Assembly (NCBI GenBank): GCA_965247225.1
Contig: CBDFGT010000027.1
Span: 245,245-309,244 of the forward strand
Direction: 5' to 3'
DNA length: 64,000 nt
Origin: CBDFGT01 sp965247225
GTDB lineage: Bacteria > Pseudomonadota > Alphaproteobacteria > Rhizobiales > Rhizobiaceae
Shown here piece by piece: positions 7,625 to 16,768 of this stretch (position 1 is its first letter; every line of letters begins with the position of its first letter). The position numbers were made by a program, and so were the translations under genes. The notes under the pieces were generated by a model. The model made no database searches. It was not told where the DNA came from and saw only the letters and a list, made by a program, of their open reading frames with translations.

Positions 7625-8827
7625 ATGAAAAAACTTCCGGTCACGGTCCTGTCAGGCTTTCTCGGTGCAGGCAAAACCACGGTTCTCAACCATGTGCTCA
7701 ACAATCGCGCCGGCCTGCGCGTGGCCGTCATTGTCAATGATATGAGCGAAGTCAATATTGATGCGGCTCTGGTGCGTGATGGCGGAGCCAATCTTTCCCG
7801 CACGCAGGAACAGCTTGTGGAAATGACCAATGGCTGCATCTGCTGCACCTTGCGTGACGACCTGCTGCTTGAGGTGCGCAAACTGGCAGAAGATGGCCGG
7901 TTTGACTATCTGCTGATTGAATCCACCGGCATTGCCGAGCCTCTCCCTGTGGCCACCACCTTTGACTTCCGTGATGAAAACGGCCACAGCCTGTCTGATG
8001 TTGCAAGATTGGACACGATGGTCACCGTGGTTGATGCCGCCCATCTGCTCAACGACTACAGTTCCTCCGATTTTCTGGCGGACCGCGGCGAAACGGCAGG
8101 AGAAGGTGACAACAGGACATTGGTGGACCTTCTGGTCGAGCAGATTGAATTTGCCGATGTCGTCATCCTCAACAAGGCCGATGTGGCAACGGCAGACCAG
8201 CTGGACGCTGCCCGCAAGATCGTCACCGGCCTCAACCCGGATGCCCGTATTGTCGAGACGGCCTTTGGTCAGGTCGCACTGGACGAGGTTCTGGGCACCG
8301 GCCTGTTTGATTTCGGCAGGGCACAGACCCATCCGCTCTGGTACAAGGAACTGCATGGTTTCAAAGATCATATGCCTGAAACCGAAGAATATGGTATTCG
8401 TTCCTTCGTCTATCGGGCAAAGAGACCATTTGACCCGACAAAGTTCCAGAATTTCCTCAATGAGAGCTGGCCGGGCGTTATCCGCGCCAAGGGCTTCTTC
8501 TGGCTGGCAACCAGGCCCCACCATGTCGGTGAAATCAGCCAGGCCGGACCGCTGGTGCGCACCTCGAAAATGGGCGTCTGGTGGTCATCGGTCCCGAAAA
8601 ACCAGTGGCCGGATGACAAGGGTTTCCGCAATGCCATCAAGCCCTATCTCGACCCGGTCTGGGGCGACCGCCGCCAGGAAATCGTCTTCATCGGCTGTGA
8701 TCCGATGGACGGGGCGGAAATCCGCGCCCGGCTGGATGCCTGTCTCATCAAGGCCACAGACTTTACGCCGGATCTCTGGCGCAACCTGCCAGACCCGTTC
8801 GCAAGCTGGAACAGGCAGGCTGCATGA
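7625..8827 (+). CDS. COG0523-family (CobW/ZigA-like) metal-chaperone GTPase, Zur-linked
   Basis: 400 residues from the ATG at 7625. The G3E GTPase features are clear: Walker A GFLGAGKTT near residue 9, the family metal site GCICC (residues about 75-79), ESTGIAEP and NKAD. The C-terminal CobW_C domain follows (SFVYRAKRPFDPTKF to WRNLPDPF). Members linked to Zur supply zinc to client enzymes under zinc starvation, whereas CobW proper acts in cobalamin synthesis. The Zur-like site and znu neighbours support the zinc role, although the window also has a cobalamin locus. The stop overlaps the next small gene in an ATGA. Confidence 0.9.
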   Translation: MKKLPVTVLSGFLGAGKTTVLNHVLNNRAGLRVAVIVNDMSEVNIDAALVRDGGANLSRTQEQLVEMTNGCICCTLRDDLLLEVRKLAEDGRFDYLLIESTGIAEPLPVATTFDFRDENGHSLSDVARLDTMVTVVDAAHLLNDYSSSDFLADRGETAGEGDNRTLVDLLVEQIEFADVVILNKADVATADQLDAARKIVTGLNPDARIVETAFGQVALDEVLGTGLFDFGRAQTHPLWYKELHGFKDHMPETEEYGIRSFVYRAKRPFDPTKFQNFLNESWPGVIRAKGFFWLATRPHHVGEISQAGPLVRTSKMGVWWSSVPKNQWPDDKGFRNAIKPYLDPVWGDRRQEIVFIGCDPMDGAEIRARLDACLIKATDFTPDLWRNLPDPFASWNRQAA

Positions 8828-8994
8828 AACTCAGTGTCTTTTTCAGGAAGCCCAGCTTTGAATGCAGCGCTCCGCCGCCAAAACCGGTCTGTGAGGAAAA
8901 TTGCGGCTGTGAGGACGCGGCCAATCGTCTGGTGTCCGTTCCATCGGGCAGAGATGCAAAACCGGCAGAAACCGAACTCGTAAAGACTGAGTAA
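8824..8994 (+). CDS. Small cysteine-rich protein coupled to the COG0523 GTPase
   Basis: 56 residues, starting in the ATGA overlap with the stop of the COG0523 gene. The sequence begins MKLSVFFRKPSFECSAPPPK and continues with a tight cysteine cluster, VCEENCGCEDAAN (residues 22-34), plus one earlier cysteine at 14. The tail is hydrophilic and charged. I do not recognise a family. The stop-start overlap suggests translational coupling, and the cysteine cluster is of a size that could hold zinc, so a partner or client of the zinc chaperone is a reasonable guess. It is below the size many gene callers keep. Confidence 0.65.
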   Translation: MKLSVFFRKPSFECSAPPPKPVCEENCGCEDAANRLVSVPSGRDAKPAETELVKTE

Positions 8995-9139
8995 ACCGCC
9001 ATCCCGGTCATAGTAATGATTGAAGATGTTTGCTCATGCTGATACGCGGTTCAATTTTCCACGGAGTATCAACGCCTTGAAAGTGCTTGCTCTCGTATGT
9101 CGCTATCACTGCCAATCGTTCCCCCATTTGTAGTCTGTG

Positions 9140-9180
9140 CAGAAACCAAAATCCCGTTGTCCTACCATTATACTAACACC
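9140..9180 (-). other. tRNA-Gln-like 5' half (D-arm and anticodon arm), incomplete
   Basis: On the minus strand the stretch has a D-loop-like AATGGTAGGAC. It also has an anticodon arm CGGGA-TTTTGGT-TTCTG whose loop shows TTG with T before and G after, as in glutamine tRNA. No matching acceptor stem or T-arm follows, so it is not a functional tRNA as far as I can see. The surrounding gap, 8995-9215, has no gene. Confidence 0.25.
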
Positions 9181-9215
9181 TTGCCCCGGACAAACCCCTT
9201 CTGCATTCTGTTGAT

Positions 9216-11165
9216 ATGAGTCGGCCAGCCCGACAACAGGAGGTGGCCTTGGTTGAGCAGGATTTTGAAAGTGCGAAGGCCGCCTTTGACAGGGGCGATA
9301 TGGACGCCACATTCCGGATTGTCACAGCCCTTCTGGCCAGGGATGGCACAGGCGATCAGCGTGTCCTGCCGCTTCTGGCCGATGCGTTTCTGGCTTCCAG
9401 CATGCCGGAAGAAGCTGTCGAGGCGCTGGAACAGGCGGCCAGCTCCGATCCCGCCCATGCAGTGCCGTTGCGGCTGAAAGCGCTGTCCGTCTGCGAGAAA
9501 TCCGGACTTGCTGACAAATCCTTTCTCCTGTCCATGCAACTGGTCAGGCAGGTTCCGGACAATGTGGATGCGATTTACGCCCTCATCAGGGCCTGCATGG
9601 GTATCGGCGAAACCGGTGTGGTGGACCACTTCAAGAACCGGCTGGTCAACAGCGACAATCTGGATCATCTGCGTCTGGCCATCACCCTGATCGGCAATGA
9701 CCTGATGAATGAAAACAATCTGGTCCTGTTCAAAAAGCTGAACAGCCTTGTGCCGGATGATCCCAATATCCGCTTTGCATTGATGGGCTTTGCCCGCGAA
9801 TTTGGTGATCTGGAAACACTGGAGCGCGAACAGGCCAGGGTCAATGCGCAACTGGCAGCAGGCGAACATGAATTCCTGAAATATGAGACACCGCATTACA
9901 GCCTGATGTGGTGTGGCAACGAGGCGCTGAACCGGCTGGCCGTCAATACCGGCATCATGCCGGATTTTGCGCCTGAACTCCCGCAAAAGCGCCGCTTGCA
10001 AACCCGCACCCATGCCTGGGGCCGCAAACTGCATATCGGCTATCTCTCCTCCGATTTCTGGGACGATCATGCCACCATGCGGCTGTTCCAGTCTGTGCTG
10101 ATGGCGCATGATCCGAACCGGTTTGAAATTACCCTGTTTTGCTGCACACCGGAACGGTTCCTGGCCATGGATGGCGGCAACAGGGCGAAATGGGGCACCA
10201 TCATCCGTATCGCGGATCAGGATGACGGAACGGCGGCCCGGACCATCCTCAACCACCATGTCGATATTCTGGTCGATCTGAAGGGCTTTACCGGCGGAGC
10301 CCGCCCTGCCCTGATGAACAGCATGATTGCGCCTGTTCAGGTCGCCTGGCTCGGTTTCCCCGGCAGTGCGGTCAATGTGGACTGTGACTATATCATCGGC
10401 GACCGTTTCGTGTTGCCCGACAGTTCCAGACCGCATTACCACGAGAAATTCGTCCGCCTGCCCGACACCTACCAGCCCAATGATCCGGTTTACCGCGCCC
10501 TGCCGCAGCCAGCACCGCGTCAGGCTTTGGGACTGCCGGAAGACAGGGTGGTTCTGGCAGCCTTCAATACGGTGCGGAAAATCACGCCGGAAACCTTTGA
10601 TCTCTGGATGCAAATCCTCAAGCGCACAGACAACACGGTTCTCTGGCTGATGTGTGACAGTCAAACCGGCCGCGCGGCCATGGCCGGTCGCGCCCGGCGC
10701 ATGGGTCTGGATCAGGACAGGCTGATCTTTGCCGCAAAAACCGGTTACCGCAGCCATATTGCCCGGCTGCAGGCCGCCGATCTGGCGCTTGATACATTCC
10801 CCTATAATGGCCACACCACCACATCAGACCAGCTCTGGGCCGGGCTGCCGGTCATCACCAGACGCGGAACAAACTTTGCCTCCCGGGTGTCTGAAAGTCT
10901 TTTGAACGCCATCGGACTGCCAGAACTCGTTGCTGCAAATACGCCTGCCTTTGTCGATCTGGCTGTGTCCCTGTGCGCAGACAGGACAGGAATCCGGCGT
11001 CTGAAGGACCACCTGAAAGACAACAGGCTTTCAGCGCCGCTGTTCAACGCGGATCTCTTCTGTCGCAATCTGGAAAAGGCCTTCATGAAGATGGCAGAAC
11101 GATCCAAAGCCGGTCTGGACCCGGAACATATGGATATTACCGTTCATGAAGACCATTCTCTATAG
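9216..11165 (+). CDS. TPR and SPINDLY-type O-GlcNAc transferase-like protein (GT41)
   Basis: 649 residues from the ATG at 9216. A TTG at 9249 has an ideal AGGAGG five bases before it and is a good alternative start. The N-terminal third is helical and TPR-like (residues about 10-230). The C-terminal part has the GT41 features: HIGYLSSDFWDDHATM near residue 270, DILVDLKGFTGGARP, APVQVAWLGFPGS, FNTVRKITPETFDLWMQIL and DTFPYNGHTTTSDQLWAG. GT41 enzymes transfer GlcNAc or related sugars to protein serine or threonine; the bacterial target is often unknown. It stands alone and is convergent with the EAL gene. Confidence 0.88.
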   Translation: MSRPARQQEVALVEQDFESAKAAFDRGDMDATFRIVTALLARDGTGDQRVLPLLADAFLASSMPEEAVEALEQAASSDPAHAVPLRLKALSVCEKSGLADKSFLLSMQLVRQVPDNVDAIYALIRACMGIGETGVVDHFKNRLVNSDNLDHLRLAITLIGNDLMNENNLVLFKKLNSLVPDDPNIRFALMGFAREFGDLETLEREQARVNAQLAAGEHEFLKYETPHYSLMWCGNEALNRLAVNTGIMPDFAPELPQKRRLQTRTHAWGRKLHIGYLSSDFWDDHATMRLFQSVLMAHDPNRFEITLFCCTPERFLAMDGGNRAKWGTIIRIADQDDGTAARTILNHHVDILVDLKGFTGGARPALMNSMIAPVQVAWLGFPGSAVNVDCDYIIGDRFVLPDSSRPHYHEKFVRLPDTYQPNDPVYRALPQPAPRQALGLPEDRVVLAAFNTVRKITPETFDLWMQILKRTDNTVLWLMCDSQTGRAAMAGRARRMGLDQDRLIFAAKTGYRSHIARLQAADLALDTFPYNGHTTTSDQLWAGLPVITRRGTNFASRVSESLLNAIGLPELVAANTPAFVDLAVSLCADRTGIRRLKDHLKDNRLSAPLFNADLFCRNLEKAFMKMAERSKAGLDPEHMDITVHEDHSL

Positions 11166-11185
11166 ACAGGTACAGCAGGCTGGTA

Positions 11186-11938
11186 TCAGCCCGGGGGAAT
11201 ATGGACTTTAGTTGCAAGGCTTTCAAACTGCGGCCTGGAAATAAGGTAGCCCTGGACCAGTCTGACACCGAGATCGCGCAGCACCGACAGCTCGCCGGCA
11301 GTTTCGATCCCTTCGCAAATGGGCGTGATGCCGAGGTCTTCAAGCATGGACAGGCTGTGCTTTACAATTTTCCGCCTCGCCGCTTCCTTGTCAATGTCAC
11401 GGATAAGCTCCATGTCAAGCTTGACAATGTCGGGCTGGAACCTCGACAGCAACTGCAGCCCGGAATGGCCCGCACCAAAATCATCAATGGCAGTCAGAAA
11501 CCCGATTTCCCTGTAAGTCTTCAGGATATCGAGAATTTTGCCTGTATCGAGCACTTCATTTTCAGTAAACTCGAAAATAATCCTGTCAACCGGGAACCGG
11601 ACACGACTGGCAGCTTTCAGAGTGAGACGAATACAGGCTTTGGGATCATAAATCGCCCTTGGCATGAAATTGATAGACAGCTTTGCCGCATCATCATGGC
11701 TAAAAAGGCGCGCTGCAAGATCAATCGCCGTCACCCTGCATTTCTGGTCGAAAGCATATCTGTTGGCACTGTCAACCAGGGCCAGAATGCCGCCCGCACC
11801 CTCGTTATGGATACCGCGCACAAGTGCTTCATGGGCGTAGACCTCTCCTGAGGCCATGTCAACAATAGGCTGGAAGGCCATGGAAATGGGCGTATCAAAT
11901 CCGTCACCGTTACGGCATTCTTCGCAAGCATGATTCAT
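11186..11938 (-). CDS. EAL-domain protein, probable cyclic-di-GMP phosphodiesterase
   Basis: 250 residues, an EAL domain with only a short N-terminal CEEC-containing extension. Expected catalytic motifs are visible: EALVRG in the EAL position, INFMP, EFTEN, AIDDFGAGHSG with the paired aspartates, KLDMELI and CEGIET. They suggest an active phosphodiesterase that opens cyclic-di-GMP. No GGDEF or membrane segment is attached. The short form resembles the C-terminal half of BLUF-EAL proteins, but no BLUF domain is present. The gap 11939-12101 upstream shows nothing I can assign. Confidence 0.87.
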   Translation of the reverse strand: MNHACEECRNGDGFDTPISMAFQPIVDMASGEVYAHEALVRGIHNEGAGGILALVDSANRYAFDQKCRVTAIDLAARLFSHDDAAKLSINFMPRAIYDPKACIRLTLKAASRVRFPVDRIIFEFTENEVLDTGKILDILKTYREIGFLTAIDDFGAGHSGLQLLSRFQPDIVKLDMELIRDIDKEAARRKIVKHSLSMLEDLGITPICEGIETAGELSVLRDLGVRLVQGYLISRPQFESLATKVHIPPG

Positions 11939-12101
11939 TCAGACACCCAGCACAGCAAAAGGAACCGGCAGAACGGTTCACCTCCCCACTTGAACATTAA
12001 TGATATCTAATATCACAACCGGCAAGGCTTTCAAAGCACCCATGCCATCCGGAAAGACGCAGAACCAACAGCTTTTTCATCTGTGATGCTGACTGGCGGG
12101 T

Positions 12102-13718
12102 TCAGAGCGCCGCGTAGGAAAACTGCTCGAAATCCGCAGCCCGTCCCTGCCCGGTAATATCAAAGGCAAACATGCCGACAAAAGCACCGGTAAACGAACC
12201 ATGTTCGCCCGCCCCGCCTTCGTCCGAAACAACACCGCCATCCAGAACAGGGCCGAACGGTATCCATTCGGCCCTGTCACCGGTACGATAGAAGAATTGC
12301 AGGTCATTGTCGACCACCTCAACCGAAAGATGAATTCTGCCTGCCGGAATGGCGATGCCTTCACCGGCAGGAAACGACAGCTGACCTGAAGGATAATCCC
12401 CTGCACAGGAAAGGATGGTCAGGCAGGCACCCATCGTCTCATGCCAGGTGACACCGAGAGCGTGAAACTTGTAGCGATTGTAATAATGGGTCAGTCCCGC
12501 CACTTCCTGATAGGTTTCAGCAGAAAAATCGACACTGGTCCCGGCACGGAAACGGTGATGCTCCTGGCGGCGGGCGACAAGCCCCTGCTCGAACCATGAA
12601 CCAAGGCTCTCGCGCCCGTAGATCCGCAGGCAGCCGGGCTTTGCAGTGGTGGAAAACAGCCGGTCAGAATCCGGCGAGCGCAGCCACTGGAATTCCGGCG
12701 GCAGAATGCCGTCATCAAAATCGCGAACAATGCAGGAAGGCTTTGGCTGGGGGACAGCACCTTTGGGCAGCGGCACATATTCATCGGCAACCATTGTGCC
12801 ATTTTCCAGATACAGCCAGTCGTCCGCGCGCCACACGCATTTTTGAAGACCCGTTTCGCGCCCCAATGTGCAGCGTCGTCTGGGTGGCAAGGGCCGCCCC
12901 ATCAGATGCACATGATAGGCTTCGCCCGCCGGTGTTTCCACATATTGCCCGTGACCGGTGCGCTGTACGGCAGCTTCCGGATGGTCCTTCGATGTCATCA
13001 GATGAACATCGGGATGTGTTTCATATGGCCCTGCAAGGGTGCGCGACCGCGCCATCGTCACACAATGGTCATAGCCGGTACCACCCTCGGCAATGGTCAG
13101 GTAGTAATAGCCGTTCTTTCTGAAAATATGCGTGCCTTCTTCCAGGCCCTGGGCGGAGCCGTGGTAAATCGTGTGCACCGGGCCAATGAGCTTGCCGGAA
13201 GCCGCGTCCCATTCCTGCAGGATAATGCCGTCAAAGGCCGGATGCGCGGGCGAGCCATTATAGCTTTTGGCCCTATGGTTCCAGCGCATGTTGACAAACC
13301 ACTTGCGACCGTCATCATCATGAAACAGCGACGGATCGAAACCGGACGAATTGATATAGACCGGCTCCGACCAGTCACCCTCGATGGCCGGTGACGTAAC
13401 AATATAATTGTGCGCATCCTTGAACGATCCGTCAAACCGTTTCACATCGGTGTAAACCAGCCAGAACAGGCCATCGGCAAAGGAGAGGCACGGTGCCCAC
13501 ACACCACAACTGTCAGGGTTGCCGCGCATGTCCAGCTGGCTCGCCCGGTTGAGAGGCCGGGCCACAAGATTCCAGTTGACCAGATCCGTCGAATGATGGA
13601 TTTGCACCCCCGGATACCATTCAAAGGTCGAGGTGGCGATATAATAATCGTCGCCAACGCGGCATATCGAGGGATCGGGATTGAAGCCGGGCAGGATCGG
13701 GTTCTGGATCATGGTCAT
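12102..13718 (-). CDS. xynB: Glycoside hydrolase family 43 protein, beta-xylosidase-like
   Basis: 538 residues. The GH43 five-bladed propeller has NPILPGFNPDPSICRVGDDYY at the N-terminus, with the general base aspartate in NPDPS. The second aspartate is in FDPSLFHDDDGRKWFV and the general acid glutamate is in EEGTHIFRKNGYYY. The C-terminal beta-sandwich (residues about 330-535) is that of the long beta-xylosidase subgroup. It has no signal peptide, so it should act on short oligosaccharides in the cytoplasm. It is the last gene of the sugar operon, 12 bp after the aldo/keto reductase. Confidence 0.9.
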   Translation of the reverse strand: MTMIQNPILPGFNPDPSICRVGDDYYIATSTFEWYPGVQIHHSTDLVNWNLVARPLNRASQLDMRGNPDSCGVWAPCLSFADGLFWLVYTDVKRFDGSFKDAHNYIVTSPAIEGDWSEPVYINSSGFDPSLFHDDDGRKWFVNMRWNHRAKSYNGSPAHPAFDGIILQEWDAASGKLIGPVHTIYHGSAQGLEEGTHIFRKNGYYYLTIAEGGTGYDHCVTMARSRTLAGPYETHPDVHLMTSKDHPEAAVQRTGHGQYVETPAGEAYHVHLMGRPLPPRRRCTLGRETGLQKCVWRADDWLYLENGTMVADEYVPLPKGAVPQPKPSCIVRDFDDGILPPEFQWLRSPDSDRLFSTTAKPGCLRIYGRESLGSWFEQGLVARRQEHHRFRAGTSVDFSAETYQEVAGLTHYYNRYKFHALGVTWHETMGACLTILSCAGDYPSGQLSFPAGEGIAIPAGRIHLSVEVVDNDLQFFYRTGDRAEWIPFGPVLDGGVVSDEGGAGEHGSFTGAFVGMFAFDITGQGRAADFEQFSYAAL

Positions 13719-13730
13719 GGGCGACAGGCC

Positions 13731-14771
13731 TTACTTTTTCTTGTTGAGTTCGGCAGAGGCTGCCCAGAGATTGATGTCGGCATCACGGCCATGAACATCA
13801 ATCGCCTTCAGTTCTTCTGTCGAAAATTCCTGATTTTCCAGTGCCTTGACGCAGTCCACCACCTGTGAAGGCTTGCTGGCACCGATCAGCGCCGACGTCA
13901 CACGGCCCCCGCGCAACACCCAGGCAACAGCCATCTGCGCAAGCGTCTGGCCTCTCGCCTGAGCTATCTTGTCGAGATTGCGCAGATTTTCCAGATTGCG
14001 GGCATTCAGGAATTCGGGGTTCAGCGACTTTCCCTGCACCGCCCGGCTGTCAGAGGGAATATCATGAAGATATTTCGATGTCAGCATTCCCTGCGCCAGC
14101 GGTGAAAACACAATCGAGCCCATACCAAGATCATCCCAGGTATCTATCAGGCCATCATCCTCAATCCAGCGGTTGACAATCGAATAGCTTGGCTGATGGA
14201 TGATGCAGGGTGTTCCAAGGCTTTTCAGGATCGCATGGGCCTCGCGGGTGCGCCGGGAGTTGTAGGAAGAAATTCCCACATACAGCGCCCGGCCGGAGCG
14301 CACGATGTGATCCAGCGCACCGCAGGTTTCTTCCAGCGGCGTATTCGGATCAAACCGGTGCGAATAGAAAATATCAACATAATCCAGCCCCATGCGCTTC
14401 AGGCTCTGGTCGCAGGAGGCAATGACATATTTGCGGCTGCCCCATTCTCCATAGGGTCCAGGCCACATGAGATAACCGGCCTTGGATGAAATGATCAACT
14501 CGTCGCGCAACCCGGCAAAATCCGTCCGCAGAATCTCGCCGAATGCGGTTTCAGCGCTGCCCGGAGGCGGGCCATAATTGTTGGCCAGATCAAAATGGGT
14601 AATGCCCAGATCAAAGGCCTGCTGGCAAATGGCACGTTTGGTCTGGTGCGGCGTGTCCGCGCCAAAATTGTGCCACAGGCCCAAAGAGATGGCAGGCAAT
14701 TTCAGTCCGCTCTTGCCACAATATTGATATTTCATGGAATCATAGCGCGTGTCAGCCGGGTGCCAGGTCAT
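13731..14771 (-). CDS. Aldo/keto reductase, L-glyceraldehyde-3-phosphate reductase-like (YghZ group)
   Basis: 346 residues of the NADPH-dependent aldo/keto reductase fold. The catalytic set is visible: DLANNYGPPPGSAE with the aspartate and tyrosine, SSKAGYLMWPGPYGEWGSRKY with the lysine, and YSHRFDP with the histidine. The insert PYGEWGSRKY and length match the YghZ/Gpr group, which reduces aldehydes such as L-glyceraldehyde 3-phosphate. In this operon it may act on a sugar aldehyde. An exceptionally stable hairpin separates it from the preceding oxidoreductase gene. Confidence 0.87.
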   Translation of the reverse strand: MTWHPADTRYDSMKYQYCGKSGLKLPAISLGLWHNFGADTPHQTKRAICQQAFDLGITHFDLANNYGPPPGSAETAFGEILRTDFAGLRDELIISSKAGYLMWPGPYGEWGSRKYVIASCDQSLKRMGLDYVDIFYSHRFDPNTPLEETCGALDHIVRSGRALYVGISSYNSRRTREAHAILKSLGTPCIIHQPSYSIVNRWIEDDGLIDTWDDLGMGSIVFSPLAQGMLTSKYLHDIPSDSRAVQGKSLNPEFLNARNLENLRNLDKIAQARGQTLAQMAVAWVLRGGRVTSALIGASKPSQVVDCVKALENQEFSTEELKAIDVHGRDADINLWAASAELNKKK

Positions 14772-14785
14772 GGTTTCCTCCGTAG

Positions 14786-14833
14786 GTTACAAGTGGCGGG
14801 GCTTTGTTCTGGCAAAGCCCCGCCACTTGTAAC
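14786..14833. repeat. Perfect 21-bp inverted repeat between operon genes
   Basis: The arms 14786-14806 and 14813-14833 are exact reverse complements, separated by the 6-nt loop ttctgg. The structure begins 3 bp after the stop of the oxidoreductase gene and ends 15 bp before the reductase start. There is no T run, so an mRNA stability or processing element is more likely than a terminator, although attenuation is possible. Confidence 0.8.
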
Positions 14834-14836
14834 AGA

Positions 14837-15979
14837 TTACCGCAACAGTGCACGCGCTTCTTCAATGCCAAGGGCAGCAGGCTGGGTGCAGGTCGTCGTC
14901 AGGTCCATGAACTGGCCGGTCTCACCCGATTTCAGGATCGATGTCATCACATCAACACCGTGCAACGTTCGGTCAAGAGAACACCGGGCATCGCGGCCGT
15001 CATGGAGCGCCTGCACCATATCCGCCAGACCGGCTGTGCGATAATTCGCATAGGAACCATTCTGGTTCTCCTGGTTGACCACACCAAAAGGATGATCCCA
15101 GGCTTCCAGCCCTGTGATCTCGCTGTTGCGGCCGGAGACTTCAACCTTGCCACCGAAGAAGTTGGGATCCGGCACATAGACAGACCCTTCGGTGCCGTAA
15201 AGCTCCATATTGGCATGCCGGTGCGACCAGACATCCCAGCTGGCCGACAGTGTGATCGTGGCGCCCGAAACGAATTCCAGCAATGCGTGGATTGTTGTCG
15301 GCGTCCTGACCGGAATGACTTCGCCATGGCGCGGTTCACTGGTAATGGTGCGGGTCGGGCTGGCCATGGATGTCAGGGCACCGACACGCCTGACCGGACC
15401 AATAAGATTGATCAGGTTGGCAACATAGTAGGGACCGAGATCCAGAACCGGACCGCCGCCCGGCAGGAAGAAGAAATCCGGGTTTGGATGCCACATTTCC
15501 ATGCCGGGCGACATGACATGACAGGTTCCCGATGTGATACGGCCAGCCTTGCCGGCATCAATATAGGCGCGCGCCTGCTGATGGGCACCGCCCAGAAAAG
15601 TATCGGGAGCGCAACCGACCGACAGGCCCCTGGCCTTTGAAATTGTCCGCAGTTCCTCGCCCTGCGCCAGTGTCAGAACCAGCGGCTTTTCGGAATAGAC
15701 ATGCTTGCCTGCTTCCAGTATCTGTCTGGATACAGGAAAATGCGCATCCGGAATGGTCAGGTTGACAACCACCTGCACATCCGGATTGGCCAGAAGCGCT
15801 TCAATCGTCTGGGCCCTGACCCCATATTCTGCGGCCCGCGCTTCTGCCGCAGCCATGTTCAGATCCGCACACGCGACAAGCTTCAACCCCTTGAAGAGGG
15901 GTGCCAGCCGGAAATAGGTTGCGGAAATATTGCCGCATCCGATGATGCCGACGCCAAAATCCTGTGTCATGGTCTTCAA
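14837..15979 (-). CDS. Gfo/Idh/MocA-family oxidoreductase
   Basis: 380 residues. The N-terminal Rossmann fold has VGIIGCGNISATYFRLAPLF with the dinucleotide-binding glycines. The conserved EKP motif is in SEKPLVLTLAQ and supplies the catalytic-site lysine. The C-terminal half is the typical open beta-sheet substrate domain. Members oxidise or reduce sugars and inositols with NAD(P); the substrate is not readable from sequence. It sits 3 bp after the sugar isomerase/epimerase gene and belongs to the same operon. Confidence 0.88.
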   Translation of the reverse strand: MKTMTQDFGVGIIGCGNISATYFRLAPLFKGLKLVACADLNMAAAEARAAEYGVRAQTIEALLANPDVQVVVNLTIPDAHFPVSRQILEAGKHVYSEKPLVLTLAQGEELRTISKARGLSVGCAPDTFLGGAHQQARAYIDAGKAGRITSGTCHVMSPGMEMWHPNPDFFFLPGGGPVLDLGPYYVANLINLIGPVRRVGALTSMASPTRTITSEPRHGEVIPVRTPTTIHALLEFVSGATITLSASWDVWSHRHANMELYGTEGSVYVPDPNFFGGKVEVSGRNSEITGLEAWDHPFGVVNQENQNGSYANYRTAGLADMVQALHDGRDARCSLDRTLHGVDVMTSILKSGETGQFMDLTTTCTQPAALGIEEARALLR

Positions 15980-15982
15980 TCC

Positions 15983-16753
15983 TCAATAGGTTTTGAAAGA
16001 AGCAATCGAACGCTTCACAAGGCGTTCAAGATCGTTTGGATTGTCATGTTCAACGACGAAATGGCGAACGGATGTACCCTTGAGCGCGGCCACCAGCCTT
16101 TCCCACGGCACCGTCCCGTGGCCGACATCGGCCCAGCCGTCTTCGTCGCTGTTTTCACCGGCAGGAGCAATATCCTTGACATGAACGGACGTGATGCGCT
16201 TGCCGTATTTTTCAATCCAGGCAAACGGATCGGCTCCACCGCGCACCACCCAGGCAATGTCGGCCTCCCATGAAAGACCCGGTCCGCCGGACAGAATATG
16301 ATCCTGCGGGATCGTACCATCCGGCAGGGCCACAAATTCAAAATCATGGTTATGCCAGCCAAAATCAAACCCGGCAGCACGGTAAGGCGCTCCGGCCTTT
16401 TGCAGGCGCGCTCCAAAAGCGTGCCAGCCTGCAGCATCAACCGGACGATCGTTTGGCATAAGGTACGGGCAATAGAGCGATTCCATGCCAACAGCCCTGG
16501 CAAAGGCAATAATCTGGTCCGGATTGGCTTCCAGCATGTCCAGGCTGAAATGTCCGGTCGGCATGGTCAGGCCATGCGCATCGAGATCTGCTTTCAGCGC
16601 CTTGCCGGCAGCTTCGTTGGCCGCACCATAGTTACCGCCAAAGCCTTCGACCTCCGTGTAACCATTGGCAGCAAGAAGGGCAAATACCGCGCTGGCTGGC
16701 GGAAAGTTGCGGGCACTGTACAATTGAAAACTCAAGGCAGTCATGTGTCTCAC
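15983..16753 (-). CDS. Sugar phosphate isomerase/epimerase (xylose isomerase-like TIM barrel)
   Basis: 256 residues in an AP-endonuclease-2/xylose-isomerase-like TIM barrel. Likely metal ligands are in GWHNHDFEF, WEADIAWVV, SVHVKDI and VEHDNPNDLERL, giving the usual pattern of His, Asp and Glu at strand ends. Such enzymes epimerise or isomerise keto-sugars, and are often paired with Gfo/Idh/MocA oxidoreductases, as here. The exact substrate is unknown. The gene lies 15 bp downstream of the lyxose isomerase-like gene. Confidence 0.85.
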   Translation of the reverse strand: MRHMTALSFQLYSARNFPPASAVFALLAANGYTEVEGFGGNYGAANEAAGKALKADLDAHGLTMPTGHFSLDMLEANPDQIIAFARAVGMESLYCPYLMPNDRPVDAAGWHAFGARLQKAGAPYRAAGFDFGWHNHDFEFVALPDGTIPQDHILSGGPGLSWEADIAWVVRGGADPFAWIEKYGKRITSVHVKDIAPAGENSDEDGWADVGHGTVPWERLVAALKGTSVRHFVVEHDNPNDLERLVKRSIASFKTY

Positions 16754-16768
16754 CCCTAAATTGAAAGG

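Noticed and set aside
9168..10814. A 548-residue minus-strand open frame opposite the glycosyltransferase gene
   Set aside because: It is a mirror frame of a gene with clear GT41 motifs; its translation has no recognisable domain and no ribosome site.
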